Source of the DNA: Streptosporangium sp. NBC_01755
GTDB taxonomy: Bacteria > Actinomycetota > Actinomycetes > Streptosporangiales > Streptosporangiaceae
Direction of reading: 5' to 3'
Assembly (NCBI RefSeq): GCF_035917995.1
Contig: NZ_CP109131.1
Location: 1,612,001-1,676,000, forward strand
DNA length: 64,000 nt
Part shown: one piece after another, positions 8,451 through 15,865 of the stretch
Layout of the letters: the number at the start of each line of letters is the position of its first letter
Numbering within the stretch: the first letter of the stretch is position 1
Notes under the pieces: generated by a model
Database searches by the model: none
What the model saw: only the letters and a program-made list of their open reading frames with translations
Told to the model about the DNA's origin: nothing
Program-made: the position numbers and the translations under genes

Positions 8451-9361
8451 CAGAACTCGATCCTCTCGCGCCGGGTCACGCGCAGGGTGAGGGCGGCGAA
8501 CGTGATGGTCATGAAGAACAGCGCCACGCCCATCGCCGACGCGTAGCCGAACTTGGAGAAGTTGAACGCCGTGCGCCAGATCTCCATCGGGAGCACCGTC
8601 GTGGCGTTGTCGGGCCCGCCGCGGTCGACCGAGAGGACCTGGACCAAGGCGAAGGCGTCGAAGGCGGCGATGCCGAGATAGACCCAGGCGACCTGCATGG
8701 TGTCCCAGAGCAGCGGAATCGTGATCTTGAAGAACAGGGTGAACCTGCCCGCGCCGTCGAGTGCGGCGGCCTCGAACACGTCCTTGGGGATGGAGGACAT
8801 GCCTGCCGAGAACAGCACCACGTAGAAGCCGACGGCCTGCCAGACCATCACGCTGATGATCGTCCACAGGGCGAGGTCGGGGTCGATCAGCCATCCGACC
8901 GGCTCCACCCCGATCTTGTCGAGCAGACCGTTGACCACACCGACCCGCTCCGGGCTGTAGATCGCCTGGAAGAGCACGCCGACGATGGCGACGGCCAGGA
9001 CCTGGGGCATGAAGAAGATCACGCGATAGACCTTCGAGCCCCGGATCCCGGTCATCCGGCCGCCCCGCTGCCCGCCGCTCAGGTTGAGCAGGAAGGAGAA
9101 GAACAGGGCGATCACGATGGTGACCAGCGGCATGACAAGCAGCAGAACACCGTGGTGACGCACCGCAGCCCAGAAGACCTCGTCGTCAAGAAGCCTGGCG
9201 AAGTTCTCCAGGCCGATGAACCGGGGGTTCGCCGAGATGCCCTTCCAGTCGGTCAGCGCGATGTAGAAAGCCTGGATGTACGGGCTGACCACGAAGACCA
9301 CGTAGAGGAGCACCGGCGCGGCGAGAAAGCCGACGATGAACGGATACCTGCCTTGCCGCAT
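8450..9361 (-). CDS. ngcF: ABC transporter permease, N-acetylglucosamine/chitobiose type (NgcF-like)
   Basis: The 303-residue MalF-type permease begins at ATG 9361 (MRQGRYPFIVGFLAAPVLLY), five bases after the binding-protein stop. It has six or so transmembrane segments; the EAA loop is VFEAAALDGAGRFTLFFKIT followed by IPLLWDTM. It pairs with NgcG to form the membrane channel. Longer in-frame readings to 10363 lie antisense-free inside the binding-protein gene and are shadows. The assignment to the Ngc system rests mainly on the neighbouring binding protein, since permeases of this class are similar across sugar types. Confidence 0.88.
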   Translation of the reverse strand: MRQGRYPFIVGFLAAPVLLYVVFVVSPYIQAFYIALTDWKGISANPRFIGLENFARLLDDEVFWAAVRHHGVLLLVMPLVTIVIALFFSFLLNLSGGQRGGRMTGIRGSKVYRVIFFMPQVLAVAIVGVLFQAIYSPERVGVVNGLLDKIGVEPVGWLIDPDLALWTIISVMVWQAVGFYVVLFSAGMSSIPKDVFEAAALDGAGRFTLFFKITIPLLWDTMQVAWVYLGIAAFDAFALVQVLSVDRGGPDNATTVLPMEIWRTAFNFSKFGYASAMGVALFFMTITFAALTLRVTRRERIEF

Positions 9362-9366
9362 CGGGG

Positions 9367-10824
9367 CTACACCGTCCGGGTCTGCTTGGTGATGGACGAG
9401 TCGGCCTTCGTCTTGTCGGCGGCCTTCTGCATCTTCTCGCAGAACTCGTCGCCGGAGATGCGGCCGAACATGAGCGCGTTGGTCTGCTTGCGCAGCTCGG
9501 TCTCGAACTCCTTGTACCAGTTCTCGAAGCTGCTGAAGGTGACGACGTTCTGGCCGGCGGCGGTCTGCGCGGCGCTGAGGCTGGCGTTGCCCGGCGACAG
9601 CTCCAGGCCGTCGGCGGCGCCGGTCACGACGGTGATGTTGCCCGACTTCTCGGTGAAGCCCCTCGCGCCCTCCTTGGAGAGCATGATGCGCAGGTACTCC
9701 AGGCCGCCCTTGGGGTTCTTGGCCTTGGCCGGGACGATGTACGCCTCGCCGGCGGCGGCGCGGATGGCCTCGTAGGGCATCTTGTCGGCAGCGGTGACGC
9801 TGGGGGTGGGCGCCAGCGCGTATTTGAACCCCTCGGGGGTCTGGCTCTTCTGCTCGTTCTCCAGCCAGGAACCGGAGGGATAGAGGGCGACCTTGCCCTG
9901 GTTCTGGCGGAGCTGAACCGCGGTGTGGATCAGGCCCTCGAAGGACTTGTCCATGTACTTGGCGATCTCGGCCCAGGCGGCGGCGGACTGCTTCATGGCG
10001 TCGCGCTGCCAGACGCCGTCGACGAGGTTGTCGACGTCGAGCAGGATCTGGTTGCCCTCGATCTTCGCGGCGGAGATGAGGATCATCCAGTACGCGTAGT
10101 AGGCGGCGTTCTTGCCCGCGTACGCGAACGGGGTGACCCCGGCGGCCTTGGCCTTCTCGGCGAAGGCCTTGAACTCCTCGAAGGTCTTCGGCGGGGTCCA
10201 GCCGTTCTTCTCGAACAGCGCGGAGTCGTACCAGAGGCCGTACGCGGAGAAGACGTAGTTCATCAGGTACGGCTTGCCCGCGAGGAGACCCGACTCGACG
10301 GTGCCGGGCGCGACCAGGTCGCGAACCTTCTTGTTCGGGTCGTCGATCGAGGGGGCGTCCCACAGCTCGGTGAGCTCAAGGAGCTGGCCCTCCTGCTGCA
10401 GGGCTCCGTTGTCCATCAGGTCGGTGCCGGAGTTGGCGATCACGTCGGGGACGTCGCCGCCGGCGAACCGCGGCTGCAGGGTCTGCGCGATCTGCTGGGT
10501 GGCGACGTGCTTGACCTGCGCCTGGGCGAACGTCTTCTTGTACAGCGGCTCGTGCACCTCGGTGGCGTAGCCGTCGCCGAGGCCACCCTTGAAGATGACG
10601 ACCTCAAGCGGCGCGTCGGCGGCGACGCCGAACGGGTTCTTCGCGGAGATCGCACCACCTGCGGAGGGGGCCGCGGAGGTGCCGGCCGAAGGAGCCGCAC
10701 CGCCGCCGGTGGCGCAGGCGCTGAGCAGCCCGGCGCCCGGGCCGACGATCAGAGCGCTCATGCCGATCCGGCGGAGCAACTGCCGCCGGGTGATGTCTCC
10801 GGGCGTACCGACCGAGTTTGACAT
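9367..10824 (-). CDS. ngcE: N-acetylglucosamine/diacetylchitobiose-binding lipoprotein (NgcE-like)
   Basis: The 485-residue extracellular solute-binding protein captures GlcNAc and chitobiose for import. The N-terminus has a twin-arginine-like RRQLLRR and a lipobox LLSAC, so it is probably folded before export and then lipidated. The mature start PLEVVIFKGGLGDGYATEVH followed by EPLYKK is characteristic of the NgcE family and differs from ordinary maltose-type binding proteins. AGGAGGG precedes ATG 10824. It heads the ngcEFG operon. A ROK-type palindrome lies 26 bases upstream and a DasR-type box about 100 bases upstream, both fitting control by amino-sugar status. Confidence 0.88.
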   Translation of the reverse strand: MSNSVGTPGDITRRQLLRRIGMSALIVGPGAGLLSACATGGGAAPSAGTSAAPSAGGAISAKNPFGVAADAPLEVVIFKGGLGDGYATEVHEPLYKKTFAQAQVKHVATQQIAQTLQPRFAGGDVPDVIANSGTDLMDNGALQQEGQLLELTELWDAPSIDDPNKKVRDLVAPGTVESGLLAGKPYLMNYVFSAYGLWYDSALFEKNGWTPPKTFEEFKAFAEKAKAAGVTPFAYAGKNAAYYAYWMILISAAKIEGNQILLDVDNLVDGVWQRDAMKQSAAAWAEIAKYMDKSFEGLIHTAVQLRQNQGKVALYPSGSWLENEQKSQTPEGFKYALAPTPSVTAADKMPYEAIRAAAGEAYIVPAKAKNPKGGLEYLRIMLSKEGARGFTEKSGNITVVTGAADGLELSPGNASLSAAQTAAGQNVVTFSSFENWYKEFETELRKQTNALMFGRISGDEFCEKMQKAADKTKADSSITKQTRTV

Positions 10825-10849
10825 GCAACCCTCCTGAACGGGGGATCAA

Positions 10850-10866
10850 TTAGGAAAGTTTCCTAA
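10850..10866. promoter_or_regulatory. 17-bp palindrome resembling a ROK-family operator
   Basis: TTAGGAAA-G-TTTCCTAA is perfectly symmetric and lies 26 bases before the ngcE ATG. The A/T-rich outer and central blocks match the type of site bound by ROK-family sugar repressors (NagC/Rok7B7 class). In Streptomyces coelicolor a ROK gene sits beside ngcEFG, but no ROK gene is within this window. Confidence 0.65.
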
Positions 10867-10919
10867 ACGTTTGCCCGAAGGTACGTATCCGCGGAGCCCA
10901 GCGTCAAGACTTCCCTGCC

Positions 10920-10929
10920 GGTCTAGACC
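10920..10929. promoter_or_regulatory. DasR-type dre box 1
   Basis: GGTCTAGACC is a perfect 10-bp palindrome within cGGTCTAGACCa. It matches the core of the DasR responsive element (consensus ACTGGTCTAGACCAGT). It sits about 95 bases upstream of ngcE, which is a known DasR target class in Streptomyces. Confidence 0.75.
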
Positions 10930-11095
10930 AAGCCGTGATGTCCTCGCGACCTATCCGCTAACTACCAAACGCCAAGGAGGTGCAATTCAATGATAGAACG
11001 GCACATAGTGGCCGATATTTCCCCGGAACCATTGACTTGGCCGCAACCGGCGAGATAAAGGAACCATGCTCGCCGGCAGCCAATGAGCGGCAACC

Positions 11096-11105
11096 GGTCT
11101 AGACC
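11096..11105. promoter_or_regulatory. DasR-type dre box 2, at the aldolase start
   Basis: A second GGTCTAGACC core lies within ccGGTCTAGACCag, only five bases before the ATG of the class II aldolase at 11111. Binding here would block the aldolase promoter or its early transcript. Together with box 1 it frames the divergent intergenic region. Confidence 0.72.
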
Positions 11106-11110
11106 AGATA

Positions 11111-11803
11111 ATGAGGGTTTGCCGCCCCGTACCGCAAGCCCCTACTTTTGACGGCGTGTTGTTGGCCGAGCAGCGCCGCCTGCTATGTGAGTACGGCCGC
11201 CGAGCCGCCGCGACCGGACTGGTCGTCGGAACCGCGGGAAATCTCAGCGTGCGCGCGGGCGAACTCGTCGCCGTGACGCCCAGCGGCGTCTCCCTCGACC
11301 GGCTGGAACCCGAGGCCTGCCCGATCGTCGACGTCGAGGGCCACCTCGTCGAAGGCGACCTGCGACCGTCCTCGGAGACCCCCATGCACCTGGCGGTCTA
11401 TACGACCACCGACGCCGGCGCGATTGTGCACACCCACTCCGTCTTCGGCACCGTGGTCGCCACGACCATGAGCGAGCTGCCGCCGATCCACTACAACGCC
11501 CTGTTGCTCGGCGGGACCGTCCGCGTCGCCGAATACGCCACCTACGGCACGCCCGAGCTCGCCGCCTCCGTCCGAGCCGCGCTGGCGGACAGGCGCGCGG
11601 CGCTGCTGGCCAACCACGGCGGGGTCACGATCGGCGACGACCTGGACGGGGCCTTCGAGGCGACCAGGCTGCTGGAGTGGCTCTGCGAGGTGTACGTGCG
11701 GGCCAGGAGCATCGGCGAGCCTCGCGTGCTCACCGAGGAACAGCTCGCCGCGGTGATCCGGCGCGCCGCAGACCCGCCCACGTTCCCCCGTCGCGAGAAC
11801 TGA
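11111..11803 (+). CDS. Class II aldolase/adducin family protein (fuculose-phosphate aldolase-like)
   Basis: The 230-residue zinc enzyme belongs to the AraD/FucA fold. Visible features are the phosphate-binding segment TAGNLSVR, SSETPMHLAVY (the catalytic Glu region), IVHTHSVFGTVVA with the HxH zinc pair, and LLANHGGVTIG with the third His. Members cleave or epimerise sugar phosphates such as L-fuculose-1-P or L-ribulose-5-P. Start choice is uncertain: ATG 11111 lies immediately after a dre box and lacks a ribosome site, while GTG 11156 (LLAEQRRLL onward) would give a more typical N-terminus. Divergent from ngcEFG; probably co-regulated by DasR. The 3' end is partly duplicated just downstream. 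Confidence 0.83.
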   Translation: MRVCRPVPQAPTFDGVLLAEQRRLLCEYGRRAAATGLVVGTAGNLSVRAGELVAVTPSGVSLDRLEPEACPIVDVEGHLVEGDLRPSSETPMHLAVYTTTDAGAIVHTHSVFGTVVATTMSELPPIHYNALLLGGTVRVAEYATYGTPELAASVRAALADRRAALLANHGGVTIGDDLDGAFEATRLLEWLCEVYVRARSIGEPRVLTEEQLAAVIRRAADPPTFPRREN

Positions 11804-11853
11804 CCGCGGCGCGACCGCGCTGTGCCCCCGTCGCGAGGACCGACCGCAGCGCG
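11782..11853. repeat. Imperfect 40-bp-period duplication of the aldolase 3' end
   Basis: The segment containing cccccgtcgcgag, the aldolase stop region and accgcggcgcg (11782-11813) recurs with few changes at 11822-11853, outside the gene. The second copy has lost the stop by substitution. Confidence 0.65.
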
Positions 11854-12062
11854 GCCCCGCCCCGTCTTGTTTTCAAGCCGGACGAAAAGGCGATTATCAC
11901 CGACCGGCCAACGGGTTGATTCCCACCCGGGGTGTATATCTTCCTACCTAGATGGTGAATCCTACGCTTTTTCCTATCAATGACCTAGGCAGAAAAGGCG
12001 AACCACGAGGGCTTTCCCTACGCTGACCGGGCGACGTTGAAGTCGTCGGCAAGGGAGAGCAC

Positions 12063-12443
12063 GTGCTCGGAATCGAAGACTGCCTCACTGAGGTAATGGC
12101 CATCCCCGGCGCCCTGGACGCGATCCTCATCGATCAGACCAGCGGGACGGTCGTGGCGACCGGTGGTGCGAGCCGCCACGGTGACGTGGAGAGATCTGCC
12201 GCGGGACTGAGCGAGACCCTGCGCGCGACGCTGGACGGGCTCGCCGTCACCGCACCGGGCGGTACGGTCCGGATCGACGACATGATCATAACCACGGACG
12301 GCGGCCACCATTTACTGAGGCCGTTGGAAACGCTTTTCGACGGCCCTCTGGTCATTTACGTCAGGCTCGATCTGAAACGGTCGAACCTGGCACTGGCCCG
12401 CCACCGCCTCCAGGCCCTTTCCGGCCGCCTGATCTCGACGTGA
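12063..12443 (+). CDS. Roadblock/LC7-domain protein 1
   Basis: The 126-residue protein has the roadblock/LC7 fold typical of MglB-type GTPase co-regulators: an initial helix (GIEDCLTEVMAIPGALDAIL), a beta pair (IDQTSGTVVATGG), and a C-terminal sheet with a final helix (LVIYVRLDLKRSNLALARHR followed by LQALSGRL). It starts with GTG preceded by AGGGAG. It opens a four-gene operon (4 bases to the next start) and is a clear paralogue of the fourth gene, sharing the layout HLLRPLE/HVIRPLS and NLALARH. No signal peptide or membrane segment is present. Function: presumed scaffold or GTPase regulator, partner unknown. Confidence 0.85.
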   Translation: MLGIEDCLTEVMAIPGALDAILIDQTSGTVVATGGASRHGDVERSAAGLSETLRATLDGLAVTAPGGTVRIDDMIITTDGGHHLLRPLETLFDGPLVIYVRLDLKRSNLALARHRLQALSGRLIST

Positions 12444-12447
12444 AGCC

Positions 12448-13326
12448 GTGCCAAGCATCGAGATCATCCTCAGTGGGCTCGCCGGTGATCGCGCCACCGG
12501 CTCGCTCCGCCTCGGTAAGGCGGGCGTCATCTATCTCACCGACGGCCGCGTGACCTACGCCGAGAGCGCGTCCGCCCCCCGGCTGGAGGACCTGCTGGCG
12601 GCCTGCCGCGGGATCTCCGCCCATGCCCTGCGACAGGCCAGGCAGGTCGCCTCCGAGGATCTGCGGGGCGGCGAGCCGCCGGTCGCCGCCCCGCAGATCC
12701 TCGGAGGCGACCGGCTCCTCGCACAGGGCCTGCTCACCAGGGGTGAGCTGGAGTTCTGCGTGCTGAGCACGGTGCTCGACGCCAGCTACTTCCTGTTGGA
12801 GGCAACCGGGCACCGGCCCAGGTTCCGGCGGGGAGAGCGGCACTGGCTCGGACCGCAGTGGTACTTCGACGCGGCCGGCCTGCTCCGGGAGTGCAAGCGG
12901 AGGAAGGCGCAGTTGGAACAGACCTGGCCGTCCGCGGAGCTGGACACGCTCCCGGTCGTCCCGCGAAGGCGGATCACCGCCCAGCGGGTGGTGCTGAGCT
13001 CACTGCAGTGGGAGGTGCTGGTCGGCGCCGACTCCACGGCGCCCCCGGCCGACCTGGCGCGCAAGCTGGGCCGCCCGGCGTACTCGGTGCTGCTCGCCGT
13101 ACGGCAGCTCGCCTCCCGTGGGCTGCTGCGCATCCCGGAACCCGACGCGGCCGCCGCACCCGCCACGCAGGACCCGCTGCCGAGGCGGACGAGGGGGGCC
13201 ACGGAGATCCCGGCAGCCGGAACGGGCTCCCTGGCGACGCCTGCGTCGCTTCCCGGAGCCACCGGGGACCCGACCGACGTCAACCTGCTCATCCGGCTCA
13301 GGAACGCATTGGAGGCACTGACTTGA
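12448..13326 (+). CDS. DUF4388/PATAN-like regulatory protein with embedded inverted repeat
   Basis: The 292-residue GTG-start protein belongs to the DUF4388 (PATAN-like) type. It opens with IILSGLAGDRATGSLRLGKAG followed by VIYLTDGRVTYAES, the usual strand pattern of this domain, then a helical part (LLAQGLLTRGELEFCVLSTVL) and a winged-helix-like C-terminal part (SLQWEVLVGADSTAPPADLA). PATAN domains adapt signalling proteins. Between residues 67 and 88 the coding sequence is a perfect 30-bp inverted repeat (12645-12674 and 12683-12712) that interrupts the alignment between the two conserved blocks. It lies in an operon with three roadblock proteins; no transmembrane segment. Confidence 0.72.
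   Translation: MPSIEIILSGLAGDRATGSLRLGKAGVIYLTDGRVTYAESASAPRLEDLLAACRGISAHALRQARQVASEDLRGGEPPVAAPQILGGDRLLAQGLLTRGELEFCVLSTVLDASYFLLEATGHRPRFRRGERHWLGPQWYFDAAGLLRECKRRKAQLEQTWPSAELDTLPVVPRRRITAQRVVLSSLQWEVLVGADSTAPPADLARKLGRPAYSVLLAVRQLASRGLLRIPEPDAAAAPATQDPLPRRTRGATEIPAAGTGSLATPASLPGATGDPTDVNLLIRLRNALEALT
12645..12712. repeat. Perfect 30-bp inverted repeat inside a coding region
   Basis: Arms 12645-12674 and 12683-12712 are exactly complementary, with an 8-base loop. In frame the hairpin encodes VASEDLRGGE-PP-VAAPQILGGD. Such a stable hairpin is rare inside genes; see the findings. Confidence 0.95.
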
Positions 13327-13387
13327 GCCTGGTTCGATGCCGCCGATAAGGCTGCGGACGCTGAAGCTGATCGGAAGGAGGGTGTCG

Positions 13388-13774
13388 GTGGAACTGCGTG
13401 AGGAGATACACCGCGAGATGGCGCTGTTGCGGGAGCGGATACCCGACGTGGACGGGAGCATCGCGTGCAGCGTCGACGGTCTGACCCTGGCCAGTGATCT
13501 GGGCGACGGCACCTCCACCGAGCAGACCGGCGCGCTCTCCTCCGCGCTGCTGGCCCTCAGCCGCCGGATGACCGGCATGGCCGGCAAGGGCGCCTTCGAG
13601 GAGACGCTGATCTCCGGCACCAACGGCTACGCGGCCTGCTACGCCGCCGGCCCCAAGATCGTCCTCACGGTTCTGGCACGCCCGGGGACCAACCTCGGGC
13701 TGCTCAGGCTGGAGGGTCGCAAGACGGCGGCCAGATTGGCCGCCATCACCTCACGGATATCGATAACTCAGTGA
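13388..13774 (+). CDS. Roadblock/LC7-domain protein 2
   Basis: The 128-residue product has a roadblock fold: ELREEIHREMALLRERIPDV forms helix 1, then GSIACSVDGLTLASDLGDGT (strand-loop-strand), LSSALLALSRRM (helix 2) and KIVLTVLARPGTNLGLLRLE. I chose GTG 13388 because AAGGAG lies seven bases upstream; an ATG at 13337 would add a basic leader. It is diverged from roadblock proteins 1 and 4 of the operon and resembles the MglB-like proteins that accompany sensor kinases in actinobacterial conservons, but none of those partners is present. Thirteen bases separate it from the next gene. Confidence 0.8.
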   Translation: MELREEIHREMALLRERIPDVDGSIACSVDGLTLASDLGDGTSTEQTGALSSALLALSRRMTGMAGKGAFEETLISGTNGYAACYAAGPKIVLTVLARPGTNLGLLRLEGRKTAARLAAITSRISITQ

Positions 13775-13786
13775 TCGGAGGCAGAC

Positions 13787-14158
13787 ATGGGCAACATGGA
13801 CATCTCTCTCAAGGAGATGATGGCGATCGACGGTGCCATCGGCGCGGTGATCGTGGACTACAACAGCGGGATGGCGCTGGGCGCGCTCGGCGGTTCCAAG
13901 GATCTCGACCTCCAGGTGGCGGCCGCGGGTAACACCGAGGTCGTCAAGGCCAAGATGCGGACCATGGAGTCGCTCGGCCTCAAGGACGGCATCGAGGACA
14001 TCCTCATCACGCTCGGCACGCAATACCACGTGATCCGCCCGCTCTCCGGCCGGAGCGGCAAAGGCCTGTTCATCTACATGGCCCTCGACCGGAACCGGGC
14101 CAACCTCGCGCTCGCACGGCACATCCTGCGCGGCATCGAGGAGCGGCTCGAGGTCTGA
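13787..14158 (+). CDS. Roadblock/LC7-domain protein 3
   Basis: The 123-residue protein follows the same plan as the first gene of the operon: SLKEMMAIDGAIGAVIVDYN, a short strand pair with GMALGALGG, IEDILITLGTQYHVIRPLSG, and FIYMALDRNRANLALARHIL with a terminal helix. AGGAGGC-like ATCGGAGGCAGAC precedes ATG 13787. It is the last gene of the roadblock operon, closed by a strong bidirectional hairpin. It is probably a homodimer or a heterodimer with protein 1 (family knowledge). No catalytic residues are expected. Confidence 0.87.
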   Translation: MGNMDISLKEMMAIDGAIGAVIVDYNSGMALGALGGSKDLDLQVAAAGNTEVVKAKMRTMESLGLKDGIEDILITLGTQYHVIRPLSGRSGKGLFIYMALDRNRANLALARHILRGIEERLEV

Positions 14159-14204
14159 TCCTCCTGCGGCCCGTGCCCCGGGGGGCACGGGCCGCAGGAG
14201 GATC
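14157..14204. terminator. 23-bp perfect hairpin between convergent genes
   Basis: gatcctcctgcggcccgtgcccc spans 14157-14179 and its exact complement 14182-14204, with a 2-base loop. It lies between the roadblock operon and the convergent wall-protein gene and can terminate both. Confidence 0.85.
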
Positions 14205-14250
14205 TCATCGGATCGCGTCGGCGAAGGAAAGCCGGAGATCGTGCCGGACC

Positions 14251-15261
14251 TCAGCTCTCCTCGGCGCCCGCCCTACCGCGGAGACGGCCGGCGACCAGGT
14301 AGGTGGCACCACCCGCGGCGAGCACTCCCGCCAGGGCCAGGCCGGCGGCCGTGCCGGCGGACGGACCGGCCGAGGTGACGGCCGCCACCGGGGCGGCGGC
14401 GCCCAGGTCCCGGACACCCTGCTCGGCGGCCTTGGCGTCGGCGCCGGACAGGGCGACCGGCTTGGCGGCGATGCTCGCCTCAGGTGCGGTGAGCGGCTCG
14501 GACATGATCTTGGGCTTGGCGAACGTCTGGATCACCTGCTGGGTCTTCACAGACTTCTTGGACTGCTCGGCCTTGACCAGGACCGTCTGCGGAGGCTTCG
14601 CCGGGTTCGCGTCCCGGTAGCGCCAGGCACCGGTGGCGAACGCCACGGGGTGGTTCTTCTTGCCCACGCCGTCGCCCCACTTGGTGACCACGTACTTGAT
14701 GTCGATGTGGCCCATGCCGCCGTTGCCGTCCACACCCAGCGTGGCGGAGTTGAACCGGCCGTCGGTCAGGTCGGCGAAGGTCTTGGCATCAATGTCGATC
14801 ATGATGCCCCGGTTGGAGGGCACGCCGGGACCGCGGTCACCGACGAAGAACTTGGCCTTCTTGCCCTTGTAGATGACATAGCCCTCGGTGAACAGGGGCC
14901 AGCTCGGGCTGGCGATCATGCCCTTCTGCATCGGCTTGCCACTGGCCGGCAGGCCGGTGTCACCGGCCCGGCCCGAGGAGTCGTCCCAGAAGTAGGAGGC
15001 CCTGGTCGAGCCCTCAAGGAGAACGGTCTCGTTGGCGGCCACCACGGTGTCCGCGCCGGGGGAGGCAACGGAGGCAGTGGCACCGGCAGCGGCGACGGAG
15101 GCGGGAGCGGCGGAGGAGGCGGGCAGCGCGGAGGCCACACCGCTGGAGACGAGCACGCCGGCACCGACCAGAGCGGCGGTGGCGAGGCGGTTCTTGTACG
15201 GGAGGTTCTTCGGGAGGTTCTTATGCAGGCCGTTCTTGTGCAGGTCAAAAGGAAGACGCAT
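14251..15261 (-). CDS. Secreted double-psi beta-barrel (RlpA-like) cell-surface protein
   Basis: The 336-residue exported protein has a basic N-terminus with a repeated L-H/P-K-N pattern, a signal peptide hydrophobic core (ATAALVGAGVLVSSGVASA), and an Ala-rich linker. A domain of about 130 residues follows with GKKAKFFVGDRGPGVP, SNRGIMIDIDAKTFADL and GHIDIKYVVTKWG; the Asp and late His positions fit the RlpA/expansin-type DPBB. A C-terminal helix (AGLALAGVLAAGGATYLVAG) and basic tail follow. It probably acts on or binds peptidoglycan. I chose ATG 15261. A ydaO-type c-di-AMP riboswitch lies about 235 bases upstream, so expression should respond to c-di-AMP. Confidence 0.8.
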   Translation of the reverse strand: MRLPFDLHKNGLHKNLPKNLPYKNRLATAALVGAGVLVSSGVASALPASSAAPASVAAAGATASVASPGADTVVAANETVLLEGSTRASYFWDDSSGRAGDTGLPASGKPMQKGMIASPSWPLFTEGYVIYKGKKAKFFVGDRGPGVPSNRGIMIDIDAKTFADLTDGRFNSATLGVDGNGGMGHIDIKYVVTKWGDGVGKKNHPVAFATGAWRYRDANPAKPPQTVLVKAEQSKKSVKTQQVIQTFAKPKIMSEPLTAPEASIAAKPVALSGADAKAAEQGVRDLGAAAPVAAVTSAGPSAGTAAGLALAGVLAAGGATYLVAGRLRGRAGAEES

Positions 15262-15494
15262 GAAGAAGAGGCTCTTTCGCGAGGGAACGGGGCAGCCACG
15301 TGCGACGCATGGGGAGGAGTGCAGTGGCGGGGACGCGCTCATCGGAAAAGTGGCGTGGCAGGATCAGTCGATCGCTACGCGGAGCACGATCCAGGTGCCG
15401 CGCTCAGGCGCGGCGACAGGGGTCAGCGACGAAGTTCAGGTGGTCGGCACGGGCAGAGCGGGCACCGACGTGGTGACGCGGTGATCCATGAGGG

Positions 15495-15612
15495 GGATCT
15501 CCTCTCCAGCTCGTCTACCGGGTTAGCTGACGGGTTCGAGCGGTGGAGTTGCCCTACCGCCGCACGTTCGCGGCGGATTCACCCCGGAAAAATGGTTCCC
15601 CGGTTCCCCGGA
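15495..15612 (-). ncRNA. ydaO-yuaA (cyclic di-AMP) riboswitch
   Basis: Read on the minus strand, the leader contains the conserved blocks of the ydaO class in order: aaccggggaacc, ccggggtgaatccgc, ggtagggcaactcc, cgaacccgtcagctaaccc and ggtagacgagctggagagga. These signature pieces form the pseudo-symmetric c-di-AMP pocket. In actinobacteria this riboswitch precedes resuscitation-promoting and wall-remodelling genes and turns them off at high c-di-AMP (established). It precedes the DPBB wall protein; about 230 bases separate aptamer and start, enough for an expression platform. Confidence 0.88.
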
Positions 15613-15865
15613 CCATGCGGGCCCTGTGGGATTCGACGTCGGCCGGCCGCTCCCTCTTGTGAAGGGCAGGTCGCCAACCGATACCCATGGACACTACTCA
15701 CGAAATCGGACAAAGCAAAGCAAATGCCATGAAAACCCCAGAAGATCTACCTACTACCCCCAAGAAAGCCCCATCGGGGACCCCGTCACACCAACAGCCG
15801 CCCTACCAGCGAGAACGTCTTGCCGATCTCGGGTTTCACACCCCGGAGACCCGCGGCGGGCAAGC
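15613..15865. other. Intergenic spacer upstream of the riboswitch
   Basis: This 253-base segment contains the promoter side of the riboswitch transcript and the 3' flank of the DUF4253 gene. No convincing coding frame, repeat or RNA is visible. Confidence 0.5.

Noticed and set aside
14173..15732. Plus-strand open frame of about 519 codons over the wall-protein gene and riboswitch
   Set aside because: It is antisense to the DPBB gene and to the riboswitch and has no recognisable domain.
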